DNA of 64,000 nucleotides from Brevibacillus sp042683565 (GTDB taxonomy: Bacteria > Bacillota > Bacilli > Brevibacillales > Brevibacillaceae), in the NCBI RefSeq assembly GCF_042683565.1, contig NZ_JBHUJW010000041.1, forward strand, positions 216,358 through 280,357, written 5' to 3'. This document shows positions 15,334-24,900 of this stretch, piece by piece. The position numbers and the translations under genes are program-made. The notes under the pieces were generated by a model, which had not been told where the DNA came from, did not search any database, and saw only the letters and a list, made by a program, of their open reading frames with translations. The number at the start of each line of letters is the position of its first letter. Positions within the stretch are counted from its first letter, which is position 1.

Positions 15334-16347
15334 ATGCCGGTAACGATCTACGACGTGGCAAGAGAAGCGGGGGTCTCGATGGCGACGGTCTCGCGGGTAG
15401 TGAACGGAAATCCGAACGTGAAGCCGTTGACGAGAAAAAAGGTATTGGCTGCAATTGAGCGTCTGGGCTATCGGCCGAACGCGGTTGCGCGCGGACTCGC
15501 CAGCAAAAAAACAACAACGGTCGGTGTCATTATCCCGGACGTCTCCAGTTTGTTTTTTTCCGAGTTGGCCCGCGGAATTGAAGACATCGCGACCATGTAC
15601 AAGTACAACATCATTCTCTGCAACTCCGACCAACGTATGGAAAAGGAGTTGCAGTTGATTAATACGCTGCTTGAAAAACAGGTGGACGGACTGCTGTTCA
15701 TGGGTGCCGAAATCAAGGAAGACCATTTGCAGGCCTTGACCAGCACCTCCGTACCAACCGTACTGGCGGCAACGCGGGATGCGGATAACGTCCTGCCGTC
15801 TGTCAGCATCGACCATTTTCAGGCCGGTTACGATGCGACCCGTGCTTTGCTCGATCGCGGGCACAAGCGGATCGCCATGATTACCGGGCCGCTGAACGAC
15901 CCTTTGAGCGGGCTGATGCGCTTTGAAGGGTACAAAAAAGCGCTGGTCGATGCCGGAATCGGGCTGTTGGAAGAGCTGGTCGCAAGCGGCAACTTCTTCT
16001 ACGAGTCCGGTCTGAGCTTGACCAAACAATTTTTGCAGCTGCCGGAGCCGCCGACCGCTATCTTCGCGGCCAATGACGAAATGGCGATCGGGGCGATCCA
16101 CGCGATTCAGGACTCCGGGCTGAACGTGCCGGGCGATATCGAAGTCATCGGGCACGACAACATCCGCCTGGTGGAAATGGTGCGGCCGCGCCTGACTTCC
16201 GTGGTTCAGCCGATGTACGACATCGGAGCTGTCGCGATGCGCCTGCTGACCAAGTACATGAACAACGAGCACGTGGAGGAGCATGTCGTCATGTTGCCGC
16301 ACCGTATCGAATACAGAGAGAGCACCAGACCCGGGCAGGGACAGTAG
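15334..16347 (+). CDS. ccpA: Catabolite control protein A (LacI/GalR family)
   Basis: 337 residues (ATG at 15334 after GAGGGT; GTG at 15331 is adjacent). The LacI helix-turn-helix is TIYDVAREAGVSMATVSRVV, followed by the hinge helix PNAVARGLASKKT, both matching CcpA. The sugar-binding-like core has VGVIIPDVSSLFFSELARGI, YNIILCNSDQRMEKELQLI, FAANDEMAIGAIHAI and ending EYRESTR. With HPr-Ser46-P it binds cre sites and controls carbon catabolite repression and activation. Its neighbourhood next to the DAHP synthase gene and near acuABC matches the B. subtilis ccpA-aroA-acuABC region. The gene ends 30 bp before the nucleosidase fusion gene, which may share its transcript. Confidence 0.95.
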   Translation: MPVTIYDVAREAGVSMATVSRVVNGNPNVKPLTRKKVLAAIERLGYRPNAVARGLASKKTTTVGVIIPDVSSLFFSELARGIEDIATMYKYNIILCNSDQRMEKELQLINTLLEKQVDGLLFMGAEIKEDHLQALTSTSVPTVLAATRDADNVLPSVSIDHFQAGYDATRALLDRGHKRIAMITGPLNDPLSGLMRFEGYKKALVDAGIGLLEELVASGNFFYESGLSLTKQFLQLPEPPTAIFAANDEMAIGAIHAIQDSGLNVPGDIEVIGHDNIRLVEMVRPRLTSVVQPMYDIGAVAMRLLTKYMNNEHVEEHVVMLPHRIEYRESTRPGQGQ

Positions 16348-16377
16348 CGAAATCGAGCAGCCAGAGGAGGACAAGCA

Positions 16378-17313
16378 ATGCGCATCGGGATCATCGGAGC
16401 GATGGATGAAGAAATCGCGCTCTACGTGGAAGCGATGGGACAGACCAGACAGACGGTAAAGGCAGGAATCACCTACTACGAGGGCGAGCTGGAAGGACAG
16501 TCCGTCGTTCTGTGCAAATCCGGGGTAGGCAAAGTCAATGCCGCCGTCACCACGCAAATTTTGATCGACACGTTCCAGGTGGAGCGGGTTATTTTTACCG
16601 GGGTAGCAGGGGCGGTACACCCGGATCTGAACATCGGCGACATCGTCGTCTCAACAGATTGCCTGCAGCACGACATCGACGTAACGGCGCTCGGCTTTGC
16701 TCCCGGGCAGATTCCGTTTACGGAAACATGGGTGTGGAAAGCGGATGAGAAGCTGCGGCAGCTGGCAATCGACGCCGGCAGAGAGCTGGAGGCAGGCGTG
16801 CAGGTCGTCAGCGGACGCATTTTGTCGGGGGACCAGTTCGTCGCCAGCCGGGAAAAGGTCAAATGGCTGCATGAACAGTTCGCCGCTCATTGCACGGAGA
16901 TGGAGGGCGCGTCGGTCGGACAGGTGTGCGCCATGAACGAAGTGCCGTTCGTCGTCGTCCGCTCTATGTCGGACAAAGCCGATGGTTCGGCTCATGTCAA
17001 TTTCGTGGAATTTACCAAACTCGCATCGGAGCGTTCCTACGCCATCGTCCGCAAAATGCTGGCTGCTATGAAGGAAACAGCACCGGTCATCGTTTATTCC
17101 ACGCAAAACTGCATCGACTGCAATCTGGTCAAGCAGTGGCTGACGGCGAAAGGTCTCGCCTTTGAAGTGCGCGACGTCATGACCAGCCGGGCCTATCAGG
17201 AAGAAGTGGAGCGCTTCGGATTCATGGGCGTCCCGGTGACCGTCGTCGGAGACAAGGCGGTCAAAGGCTACCAGCCGCAGGAGCTGGAGCAGCTGGTCGG
17301 CAGCTTGTCCTGA
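16378..17313 (+). CDS. mtnN: MTA/SAH nucleosidase fused to a C-terminal glutaredoxin-like domain
   Basis: 311 residues, about 80 longer than ordinary MtnN. Residues 1-230 are a complete methylthioadenosine/S-adenosylhomocysteine nucleosidase: MRIGIIGAMDEEI with the catalytic Glu, LCKSGVGKVNAAVTTQ, FTGVAGAV, GDQFVAS, TEMEGASVGQVC with the ribose-binding Met-Glu, and RSMSDKADGSA with the catalytic Asp. After a short linker, residues 235-311 form a glutaredoxin/NrdH-like domain: VIVYSTQNCIDCNLVKQWL with a CxxC active site, then GFMGVPVTVVGDKAVKGY with the cis-Pro and the glutathione-binding-type GY. It should cleave MTA and SAH, with a redox partner domain of unknown purpose. GAGGAGG precedes the ATG. 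Confidence 0.93.
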   Translation: MRIGIIGAMDEEIALYVEAMGQTRQTVKAGITYYEGELEGQSVVLCKSGVGKVNAAVTTQILIDTFQVERVIFTGVAGAVHPDLNIGDIVVSTDCLQHDIDVTALGFAPGQIPFTETWVWKADEKLRQLAIDAGRELEAGVQVVSGRILSGDQFVASREKVKWLHEQFAAHCTEMEGASVGQVCAMNEVPFVVVRSMSDKADGSAHVNFVEFTKLASERSYAIVRKMLAAMKETAPVIVYSTQNCIDCNLVKQWLTAKGLAFEVRDVMTSRAYQEEVERFGFMGVPVTVVGDKAVKGYQPQELEQLVGSLS

Positions 17314-17341
17314 TCCGGAACCGGCTTCCAGCCACATGAAG

Positions 17342-17393
17342 AAGCGTGCAGGCAGCGTATCGATTCGGATACGCGCTCTGCACGCTTTTTTTG
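17342..17393 (+). terminator. Rho-independent terminator
   Basis: Long stem GCGTGCAG ... GCGTATC / GGATACGC ... CTGCACGC followed by TTTTTTT, after the nucleosidase fusion gene. Confidence 0.92.
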
Positions 17394-17418
17394 CACAGGC
17401 AGGAACGGATACCCGGCA

Positions 17419-18300
17419 CTAGGTTTTCTCATGCGTCCTATAGGGCAAATAATCGAAAAACCGCTTCACCACAAGTGGGGCGGATTCCTTGTCTTTCATG
17501 GCAAAGACGATCTTGCGATAGGCCGGGACGTCGAGTTCTTTGACTACGATTTGGTAAGGAATACGCTGCAAAATGAGCTCCGGTAAAATGCTGATCCCTA
17601 ACCCGCTTTCCACCATCGACATGATGGCGTAATCATCCCACGTTGTAAACTGTACGTTTGGTGTAATACGGTACCGCTCAAATATTTCCGATATTTCGGC
17701 CTTCGCGCCTTTTTCCAGGAGCATAAACGGATCTTCGCCCAATGCATGAACAGGAAAACGATCGCAGCCGGCCAGCGGATGATTTTCCGGCAGGATCACA
17801 AGCAGCTTGTCCTGCTCCAAAAAGAAGGTATCCAGTTCTGGCAAAGTGGGGAGCCTCAAAAAACCGCAGTCCACACGCCCTTCCATAATCCAGCCTTCAA
17901 TTTCCGTATAATCACCAAGCAACAGCTCATAGTCGATATTCGGGTACTCTTTTTGAAAGGCCTTGATCATATTCGGCAGCCAATGGGTAGCGACGCTCGA
18001 AAAAGTCCCAATGCGAATGAGTCCTGACTGGAGTCCGTGTAATTCGTCAATTTGCGTTTGCAACCGCTGATATTCATTTACCACACTTTTTGCGTACGGA
18101 AGGATTTTCAGGCCCTCTGAAGTCAGGCGCACGCCGGATCGACCGCGTTCAAGAAGAACCATCTTCCACTCAGCTTCCAGGTCGCCAATCATTCGGCTGA
18201 TCCCTGATTGCGAGTAGTTTAATCGCTCGGCTGCTTTCGTAAAGCTCCCGTACTCCACTGTTTTGATGAAAGCCAAATATTTTTGGATATTTTTATCCAC
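17419..18300 (-). CDS. LysR-family transcriptional regulator
   Basis: 293 residues from a GTG at 18300, which gives VDKNIQKYLAFIKTVEYGSF, the normal LysR beginning; a GAAGGGG lies about 13 bases upstream, so the start is fairly but not fully certain. The helix-turn-helix covers FTKAAERLNYSQSGISRMIGDLE. The inducer-binding domain begins near residue 90 (LIRIGTFSSVATHWLPNMIK) and contains DCGFLRLP and SMVESGLGISILPELIL. It is divergent from the EamA exporter gene (18499), the usual arrangement for a LysR protein that activates a transporter in response to its substrate. Confidence 0.9.
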   Translation of the reverse strand: MDKNIQKYLAFIKTVEYGSFTKAAERLNYSQSGISRMIGDLEAEWKMVLLERGRSGVRLTSEGLKILPYAKSVVNEYQRLQTQIDELHGLQSGLIRIGTFSSVATHWLPNMIKAFQKEYPNIDYELLLGDYTEIEGWIMEGRVDCGFLRLPTLPELDTFFLEQDKLLVILPENHPLAGCDRFPVHALGEDPFMLLEKGAKAEISEIFERYRITPNVQFTTWDDYAIMSMVESGLGISILPELILQRIPYQIVVKELDVPAYRKIVFAMKDKESAPLVVKRFFDYLPYRTHEKT

Positions 18301-18424
18301 GCGAATACCCAAGCCCCTTCTATCTGGTTTTCTCATGATAACCGTGAGAAACATTCGCTTTTGTGATGATAAAAGGAATGATACACTACATGGCAACAGA
18401 ACTCAAATGAAAGGAAAAGGAACG

Positions 18425-18502
18425 ATGATTTTCGTAAGTGAAATTTACGCCAATTACAGTTCGCTTGTGACGCAAAATTCAGAAAGCAGTGATGAGAGAT
18501 GA
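18425..18502 (+). CDS. 25-residue leader ORF coupled to the EamA gene
   Basis: An ATG at 18425 with GGAAAAGGA upstream opens a 25-codon frame, MIFVSEIYANYSSLVTQNSE followed by SSDER, whose TGA overlaps the ATG of the exporter gene as ATGA. The exporter itself has only a weak ribosome site, so translation of the leader could supply ribosomes by termination-reinitiation. Whether the peptide is functional or only a coupling device is unknown. Confidence 0.5.
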   Translation: MIFVSEIYANYSSLVTQNSESSDER

Positions 18503-19377
18503 AGGAAAAAATCTATTTCATTTTGTCCATGATTATTTTCGGCGCAGTGGGCGTGTTTGCAAAATGGATCGAGATTTCTTCCGGTAAAATTGCGCTATTC
18601 CTGAGCTTGATCGGCGTATTTTTTCTGCTTCTCGTCTTCGTGTGGACCCGGCAGAGAGTATCGTGGGGAAGCGTAAAGAAAAATGCTGCCGCTTTGCTCG
18701 CTGCGAGCATCGCCATGTGCGGTAACTGGATTTTTCTGTTTCAGGCCTACAAGGAAACAACGATTGCCAGTGCGGCATTGAGCTATTATTTTGCTCCTGT
18801 GCTGGTTATTATGCTTTCGCCTGTCGTGTTGAAAGAAAAGCTGTCGATCAAAAAGGCGATATGTATCGGCGTCGCGCTGGTGGGACTGTACTTCATTGTC
18901 CAAAACGCTTCGGAGGAAACAACCGGTCACCATCTGCTTGGGATCGGCTATGGACTGGTCGCAGCGGGCTTTTATGCCGGATTGACGTTGGTAGGCAAGT
19001 TTATTCGGGACCTGGACGGGCTTGCCAATACGCTTCTGCAGCTAGGGCTGTCCGTTGTGATGCTATCCGCATTTGTGCTGGTTACGGAAGGCTTCCAACT
19101 CGGTTCAGTCACCGGAAACACGGTCATTATGCTCCTTGTGCTTGGTATCGTGCACGGCGGGATCGGTTTTTATCTTTACTTTGCCGGAATGAAAGGGCTA
19201 AACGCCCAAAGCATCGCTGTTTTGAGCTACATCGACCCCCTGACTTCTTTATTGATCTCGGTTCTGGTTATCGGAGAGAAGATGACCTTGCTGCAGCTTG
19301 TCGGGGCTGTCTTGTTACTGGGTTCAATATGGGTCGGAGAATCCGGCAGAGAGCAGGGGAAATTCGAGACAGGATAG
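18499..19377 (+). CDS. EamA-family (DMT) transporter
   Basis: 292 residues with ten predicted membrane helices in two five-helix EamA repeats: first IYFILSMIIFGAVGVFAKWI to about residue 130, second from LLGIGYGLVAAGFYAGLTLV to the end. Family signs include SAALSYYFAPVLVIMLSPVVL at the end of the first half and NAQSIAVLSYIDPLTSLLIS in the second. These inner-membrane proteins export amino acids, nucleosides or other metabolites; the substrate is not indicated. It is divergent from a LysR regulator and coupled to a short upstream ORF. Confidence 0.92.
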   Translation: MKEKIYFILSMIIFGAVGVFAKWIEISSGKIALFLSLIGVFFLLLVFVWTRQRVSWGSVKKNAAALLAASIAMCGNWIFLFQAYKETTIASAALSYYFAPVLVIMLSPVVLKEKLSIKKAICIGVALVGLYFIVQNASEETTGHHLLGIGYGLVAAGFYAGLTLVGKFIRDLDGLANTLLQLGLSVVMLSAFVLVTEGFQLGSVTGNTVIMLLVLGIVHGGIGFYLYFAGMKGLNAQSIAVLSYIDPLTSLLISVLVIGEKMTLLQLVGAVLLLGSIWVGESGREQGKFETG

Positions 19378-19410
19378 GCTCCTGAACCTATCGAGAACAT
19401 TATCGCCGAC

Positions 19411-19465
19411 AAAAGAACAGCAGCCGTCGCGGACATGATTTTCTGGTCCATGACGGCTGCTGTTC
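19411..19465 (-). terminator. Terminator of acuC with 14-bp perfect arms
   Basis: GAACAGCAGCCGTC (19415-19428) and its exact complement (19452-19465). On the minus strand the second arm is followed by TTTT. The hairpin begins inside the acuC stop codon region. It also lies downstream of the convergent exporter gene, though without a T-run in that direction. Confidence 0.7.
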
Positions 19466-20618
19466 AGTCTGCCTGAATCGGCGCATTCATCATCGCACGC
19501 TCCAGAGTGAGCAGATTTTTTTGCGTGATCTCCGCCCGCCGGGGAATGGCCGGAAACGGATCATCGAACAACCGCCGGGGCAGCGCCAGCTCGGAATGCG
19601 GCTGCCAGCGGTCGAGCCAGGCCTGGGGAAGGGGCCCGTCCGTCAACGGCTGGTCGGTCATTTCGCTCCACAGCAGCGTCCAGGCGCGGGGGACGACTCG
19701 CCAAATATCGTAGCCGCCGCCGCCGACAGCAATCCAGCGTCCGCCGCAAAGCTCGTGCGCCAGCTGGTGAGCCAGGCGGGGAATCTCCTGATAAATTTTC
19801 ATGGAGCAGGACAGATGGGTGAGCGGATCGTACGCATGGGCGTCGCAGCCGTTTTGCGTCAAAATCACATCGGGCCGAAAGCCGCGGGCGAGCTTGCCCA
19901 CCAGCTCGTGATAAATGTGCAGAAACGAGTCGTCCTCCGTGAACGCGTCGAGAGGGACATTCACCGAGTAGCCGTAACCGCTTCCATCTCCGCGTTCCGT
20001 GAGATTGCCCGTGCCGGGAAACAAATATTTGCCCGTTTCGTGGATGGACACGGTCAGCACGTTCGGATCGTCGTAAAACGCCCATTGGACTCCGTCGCCG
20101 TGATGGGCGTCCGTGTCGATGTAGAGAACCCGCACGTTCCACTTTTTGCGCATGTAGGCGATTGCGACCGAGCAATCGTTGTAAATGCAAAAGCCGGACG
20201 CGCGACCGCGAAAGGCGTGGTGCAGGCCGCCTGCCGGATTGAAGGCGTGCTCGGCCTCCCCGTTCATCACGGCATCTACCGCATTGAGCGTTCCACCGGC
20301 GATCAGCGCGGCGGACTCATGCATGTTGGCGAAGCAAGGGACGTCCTCTGTGCCCAGCCCGTAGCTGGCAGCAAGGGGCAGTTCGGCTTCGCTGTGACCT
20401 TGTTCCCGCACGAACTCGATATAGCGAGGGTCGTGGACGAGAGCGAGCTCCTCATCGGTCGCCGGTCGCGGAGGCAGGATGTCCCCCGCATCGAGGATGC
20501 CGTACATGCTCATCAAATCGTGCGTGAGCAGCAGGCGGCGCTGGTTGAATGGATGTTCGTCATGGAAATAGTAGTTCGTGTAGTCAGGCGAGTAGATGAG
20601 GCGTGCGTTGCGGCTCAA
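19464..20618 (-). CDS. acuC: AcuC, histone deacetylase-like acetyl-CoA synthetase deacetylase
   Basis: 384 residues from a TTG at 20618. That start is supported by GGAGG nine bases upstream and by the TTGA overlap with the acuB stop; the longer frame from 20765 lies inside acuB. The arginase/deacetylase fold shows HDPRYIEFVREQGHSE, GGLHHAFRGRASGFCIYNDC with the catalytic His pair, VLYIDTDAHHGDGVQ with the zinc-binding Asp and His, TQNGCDAHAYDPLTHL with the second zinc Asp, and AVGGGGYD near the end. In B. subtilis AcuC removes acetyl groups from AcsA and so reactivates acetate use. The acsA gene is not next to this operon here. Confidence 0.93.
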   Translation of the reverse strand: MSRNARLIYSPDYTNYYFHDEHPFNQRRLLLTHDLMSMYGILDAGDILPPRPATDEELALVHDPRYIEFVREQGHSEAELPLAASYGLGTEDVPCFANMHESAALIAGGTLNAVDAVMNGEAEHAFNPAGGLHHAFRGRASGFCIYNDCSVAIAYMRKKWNVRVLYIDTDAHHGDGVQWAFYDDPNVLTVSIHETGKYLFPGTGNLTERGDGSGYGYSVNVPLDAFTEDDSFLHIYHELVGKLARGFRPDVILTQNGCDAHAYDPLTHLSCSMKIYQEIPRLAHQLAHELCGGRWIAVGGGGYDIWRVVPRAWTLLWSEMTDQPLTDGPLPQAWLDRWQPHSELALPRRLFDDPFPAIPRRAEITQKNLLTLERAMMNAPIQAD

Positions 20619-21259
20619 AGAAGTCTCCCTCCTTTGGTCGGCCAGACGACGGCAAAGCCTTTGTCGGTGAGCTTCTGGATGAGGGGGCGAGGGTCGATCG
20701 TCTGTGCGCGGAAGACCAGGTTTTTCAAGGGCGGATTTTTGCCCGGGTAGACGAGTACGCTGCAAATATTGACGTGAGCGTCACGAAACACCTCTGTCAC
20801 CTCGGCAAGCACACCCACACGGTCATCGACCTCCACCTCGATATGCGAACTCGGCTTGTTGACGCCAAACAACTCGATCAGGCTGGAAAACAGGTCCGAT
20901 TCCGTAATCATTCCGACCAGCCTGCCGCCGTCGACAATGGGCAGCGAGCCGATTTTGTGCTCGTACACCTGTGCGGCGGCATCCTCGATAAAGTCGAGGG
21001 GATGGGCTGTGATGACTTGACGGCTCATGATGTCCGCAACGGGCTTGTGGAAGACCGTGTCGTCGTCTTCGTGCGTCAGCAGATGGGAAGGGAGGGCGTC
21101 GCGCAGGTCGCGGTCCGAGACGAGCCCCACCAGCTGCTCCTGCTCCAGCACGGGCAAATGCCGGATTCGATTGGTACGGAGCAGCAAGAGCGCCTCCCCG
21201 ATCGTGGTGGAGGGACTTACCGTAATGACCTGTTTCCGCATAATATCCTCAATACGCAT
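20615..21259 (-). CDS. acuB: AcuB, CBS-pair and ACT domain protein
   Basis: 214 residues. Two CBS motifs occupy residues 1-140 (IEDIMRKQVITVSPSTTIGE, VADIMSRQVITAHPLDFIED, with GLVSDRDLR and GMITESDLF ends), followed by an ACT domain from about 145 (IEVEVDDRVGVLAEVTEVFR). The combination is that of AcuB in the acetoin/acetate operon. It is probably an adenylate or metabolite sensor acting on AcuA/AcuC; its exact function is not established. GGAGG precedes the ATG, and the stop overlaps the acuC start by four bases, indicating translational coupling. Confidence 0.93.
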   Translation of the reverse strand: MRIEDIMRKQVITVSPSTTIGEALLLLRTNRIRHLPVLEQEQLVGLVSDRDLRDALPSHLLTHEDDDTVFHKPVADIMSRQVITAHPLDFIEDAAAQVYEHKIGSLPIVDGGRLVGMITESDLFSSLIELFGVNKPSSHIEVEVDDRVGVLAEVTEVFRDAHVNICSVLVYPGKNPPLKNLVFRAQTIDPRPLIQKLTDKGFAVVWPTKGGRLL

Positions 21260-21294
21260 ATGAGCAGCCTCCTTTTTTCTCCGAGAGAGCGTCA

Positions 21295-21927
21295 TTAATA
21301 CATAAAGCGGTTTTGAAACCGCATCGCATCAAAGGCTTCTACCGTCTCCGGCGGCACGCGCTTGCCGATTCTGGCCATCAGGCAGTTGGCGGGATGGGAG
21401 CAAATCTCCGGGTCATCAGTCGCCATCCAGGTCATGCCGACGCTCCCCATGACCTTTTCCATCACTTTCCGGTACTGCCATACGTCCAGTCCGGTCCCTT
21501 TCAAGTCCCAATGCCAGTAATACTCTGTCGTGATGATGACGTAATCCTCCATGGCATCGTCGGCAAACGAAACCTCCAACAGCTTTTTGGCGACGCCGGC
21601 CCCGCGAATCCAATGGCTGATTTCAATGGCTCCCAGCTCCAGCAGATCAGGCAGCCTGGCCTGCGACCAGCGTTCGAGCGGGTCCGGGTGAAGGAATGTG
21701 ACGTATCCCAGGACGAGTTCTTCTTCCCGCGCTACGATGATGCGGCCTTCCGGAAGATCAGCGATTTCGATGAGGGCCTGATGCTGCTGCTCCGGTATGC
21801 GAAATGCCTTGAGCCCTTCATCAAAGCGGAGGGCGGCAAGCTCGCTTCCGGATATCGGGCCTTCGATCAGCAGTTCTTTGCCATTTGCGGTCATCCTCGC
21901 CGAATGATAACGCTTGATGTGGTCCAT
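21295..21927 (-). CDS. acuA: AcuA, protein lysine acetyltransferase (GNAT)
   Basis: 210 residues, the normal AcuA length, from the ATG at 21927 with AAGGAGTG upstream. GNAT core: IIVAREEELVLGYVTFLHPD (strand 4), LGAIEISHWIRGAGVAKKLLE with the acetyl-CoA pyrophosphate loop RGAGVA, and YVIITTEYYWHWDLKGTGLD. AcuA acetylates and inactivates acetyl-CoA synthetase in B. subtilis; AcuC reverses this. It is the first gene of acuABC, transcribed leftward. A terminator separates it from the penicillin-binding protein gene upstream. Confidence 0.93.
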   Translation of the reverse strand: MDHIKRYHSARMTANGKELLIEGPISGSELAALRFDEGLKAFRIPEQQHQALIEIADLPEGRIIVAREEELVLGYVTFLHPDPLERWSQARLPDLLELGAIEISHWIRGAGVAKKLLEVSFADDAMEDYVIITTEYYWHWDLKGTGLDVWQYRKVMEKVMGSVGMTWMATDDPEICSHPANCLMARIGKRVPPETVEAFDAMRFQNRFMY

Positions 21928-21951
21928 CCAATCACTCCTTGGTGCTTGTAG

Positions 21952-21984
21952 AAAAAGAGAGATGGCTAGAAGCAACCATCTCTG
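21952..21984 (-). terminator. Terminator of the class A PBP gene
   Basis: On the minus strand AGAGATGG / CCATCTCT with a TTGCTTCTAG loop followed by CTTTTTC, between the PBP gene and acuA. Confidence 0.85.
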
Positions 21985-21998
21985 CATTTTCTGTCAGT

Positions 21999-24900
21999 TT
22001 ATTCCTGGCCGCTGGCTGTTACGCTGTTGGAATGTGACGATTCTCCGTAACTGTTCACGGCGGTGACGTAGTAGCTTCCGTTTTTTGCATCCGTTACATG
22101 CGTGTAGCTTGTGGCGGACACGGTGTCGAGGAGCAGGTAACCGCTCGTGGCATCCGGTTTGAAGTAAATGTTGTAGGCAATGACTTGTTCGGCGGCTGCG
22201 TTGGCTTTCCACTGCAGTTTCCAGCCACCGCCCTCTGCCCGGATCGTCAAGGCTTTCGGGGTAGACGGAGGAGCAGTGGAGACATCTCCTGCGCCCGCCG
22301 GAGCCTCTCCGGGGTTTTGCGCAGGCTCTGCCGGTGTCGAATTGCCGGTCGAATCGTTCGTATCCTCTGGCTGGCCGGGCTCTGCATGGCCGACAGCCGC
22401 ACTGGGATCAGGGAGCTGCCACGTTTGCGCCGAGCCATTCGCGGCGACGGCAGATGGCGGGGACTCGTGGCCCGCCACGTCTACGGCGGTCACGTAGTAG
22501 CCGACATCTCCGCCTGGCGCGCTTGTGTCCGTAAAGGTCAGGACGGACGGGTCCTTGACCGTGCCGATGCGCGTGAAGCCGCTCTGGCTGTCGGCGCGGT
22601 AGATGCGGTAACCGAGCAGATCGGCTTCCTTGGCGGATTGCCAGGAGAGCACTCTCTGCTTGTCCGATTTGCTTGCGACGAGACCGGTTGGCGCTTGCGG
22701 CGCGCCTGGCAGATCGGTACGCGGGTCTTCCTTTTCCGGAAGCCGCTGCTCCCAGTCAGGCGGATGGAGCGCCACCTTATTGTTTTTCTCCTGAATTTGC
22801 TCTTTGGTCGCGAGCGGATCGGGGGAGCGGTAGAAAATTCCTTCGGTGACAAAGTCATCCGGCGTGCCTTCCTTGGCCAAATACCGCTCGTCGTTGTAGG
22901 TGACCACGCGAGCCTTCTGATGGGAATCGTCGACCTTGGTCGGTACGAAGCGGCGATTGAAAATGTCGGTAATCAGATGGCCGGCTTCTTTGGAAAGGTC
23001 GCTCGGCAGCAGGCCGGACTTGGAGTCCACGGTCGCCGTGACGATTCCTTCCGGCTTGACGAACTTGGCATCCGGCGGCGACAGATTCGGCTGCTTGTCC
23101 AAAATTTCCTTCATGACCTTGCCCCAGACGCCCATCGGCACGTACTTGTCGGAGTCCGGCATCGGATACGGCTCGTCAAAGCCGACCCACACGCCCATGG
23201 ACAGCTCCGGCGTGTAGCCGATGAACCAGAGGTCGTTGCTGCTGTTGGTCGTACCCGTCTTGCCCGCGACGTCCACTTTTTGCGGCACGTACTTGCGGAT
23301 GTGTGTACCGGTACCGGAGTTGACGACGGTGCGCATCATGTCGGTAATCAGGTAGGCGGTCTGTTCGCTGTACACTTGCACCGGCTGCGACTCGTGCTTG
23401 TAGATGACCTTGCCCTGACTGTCCTCGATCCGTTCGATGAGGTAAGCGTCCACGAACGAGCCGTGGTTGGCGAAAGTAGCGTAGGCATTGGTCATTTCTT
23501 CGACGGTGGTGCCGTATGTAAGGCCGCCGATTACCCCGGTGGAAGCGTAGTTGTCCGCATCAACCAAGGTGGTGATGCCCATTTTTTTCACGTACTCGAG
23601 CGCGGTCGGGATGCCGACTTTCAGGTAGGTCTTGATCGCCGGGATGTTCCACGACATGCGCAATGCCTCGCGCGCGCTCATCATGCCCTGCCACTTGTTG
23701 TTCCAGTTCATCGGCAGGTGGGTGCCTTTCTGCCCGTCCGCCAGCAGAACAGGCGAGTCGTCGATCGGCGACGCCGGCTGCAGAAGGCCCAGCTCAAAGG
23801 CGGGAGCGTACGCAGCGAGCGGCTTCATCGACGATCCGGGCTGACGAGGGACCGTGGCGTGGTTCGTCTGTTCGACTTTGAAATCGCGTCCGCCGATCAT
23901 GCCCAGGATGGCTCCGGTTTTGTTCTGGATGAGCATGGCGCCGACTTCTTCCAGCGCATTTTCGATTCTCTCCGTCTTGCCGTTGGAGCGTTTGATCGTG
24001 TAGGAGCGGTTTTTTCCGAAGTTGTTCGGATCGTTGGCGACAGCTTGCATGGTGGCGTAGACGTTTTTGTCGATGGTGGTGTAGACCTTGTAGCCGTTGC
24101 GCAAAATGTCGCGCCGCTTTTCTTCTATTAGCTGGCGGTACTCGTTGCGGTCGACCGATTCCTTGTCTCTCCCTTTTTCCGCGAGGTCTGCATCGACGAG
24201 CTGGCGCGCCGCGCGATCCTCGATTTCCATCATCAGGAACGGCAATTCGCGGTAAGCCTGCTCGGTAGGCTGGGCCAGCGATGCCTTGAGATCGGTCTTG
24301 CTCGCGGTATCGTACTGGGCCTGGGTGATATATCCGTTTTCCAGCATCCGATCGAGCACCATCTTCTGGCGCTCCTTGCCGCGCTGATAGCTTTCGGTTC
24401 CGAACGGGGAGTAGGCCCCGGGGTTTTGGATCATCCCGGCCAGGTAGGAGCTTTCGCTAAGGTTCAGCTCTTTGACGTCCTTGCCAAATATCCCTTTGGC
24501 GGCAGCCTGTACACCGTAGACATTGGAACCGTTCGCATTTTTCCCGAAATAGATTTCGTTCATGTAGGCTTCCAGAATCTGATCTTTGGAAAACATGCGC
24601 TCGATTCGCAAGGCGTCGAAGATTTCCCGTGCTTTGCGGGTATGGCTGACTTCCGCCGAAAGAATCGTATTTTTGACGAGCTGCTGGGTAATGGTGCTTC
24701 CACCCGTGACGACGGGCTGGTTGGTGAAGTCCTGGAGTGCTCCGCGGATGGTTGATTGTACGACGATCCCGTTGTGGTGGTAAAAGTTTTTGTCTTCCGT
24801 AGCGATGATGGCATTGATCAAATAGGGTGAAACGTCTGCCTTTTTCACCAATCGCCGGTCGCCCTCTTCGGCCCGCAACTGGCCGATCAAGGAGCCGTCG

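Noticed and set aside
22098..24131. 677-residue open frame on the plus strand
   Set aside because: Antisense to the class A PBP gene, with no ribosome site and a composition typical of GC-rich shadow frames.
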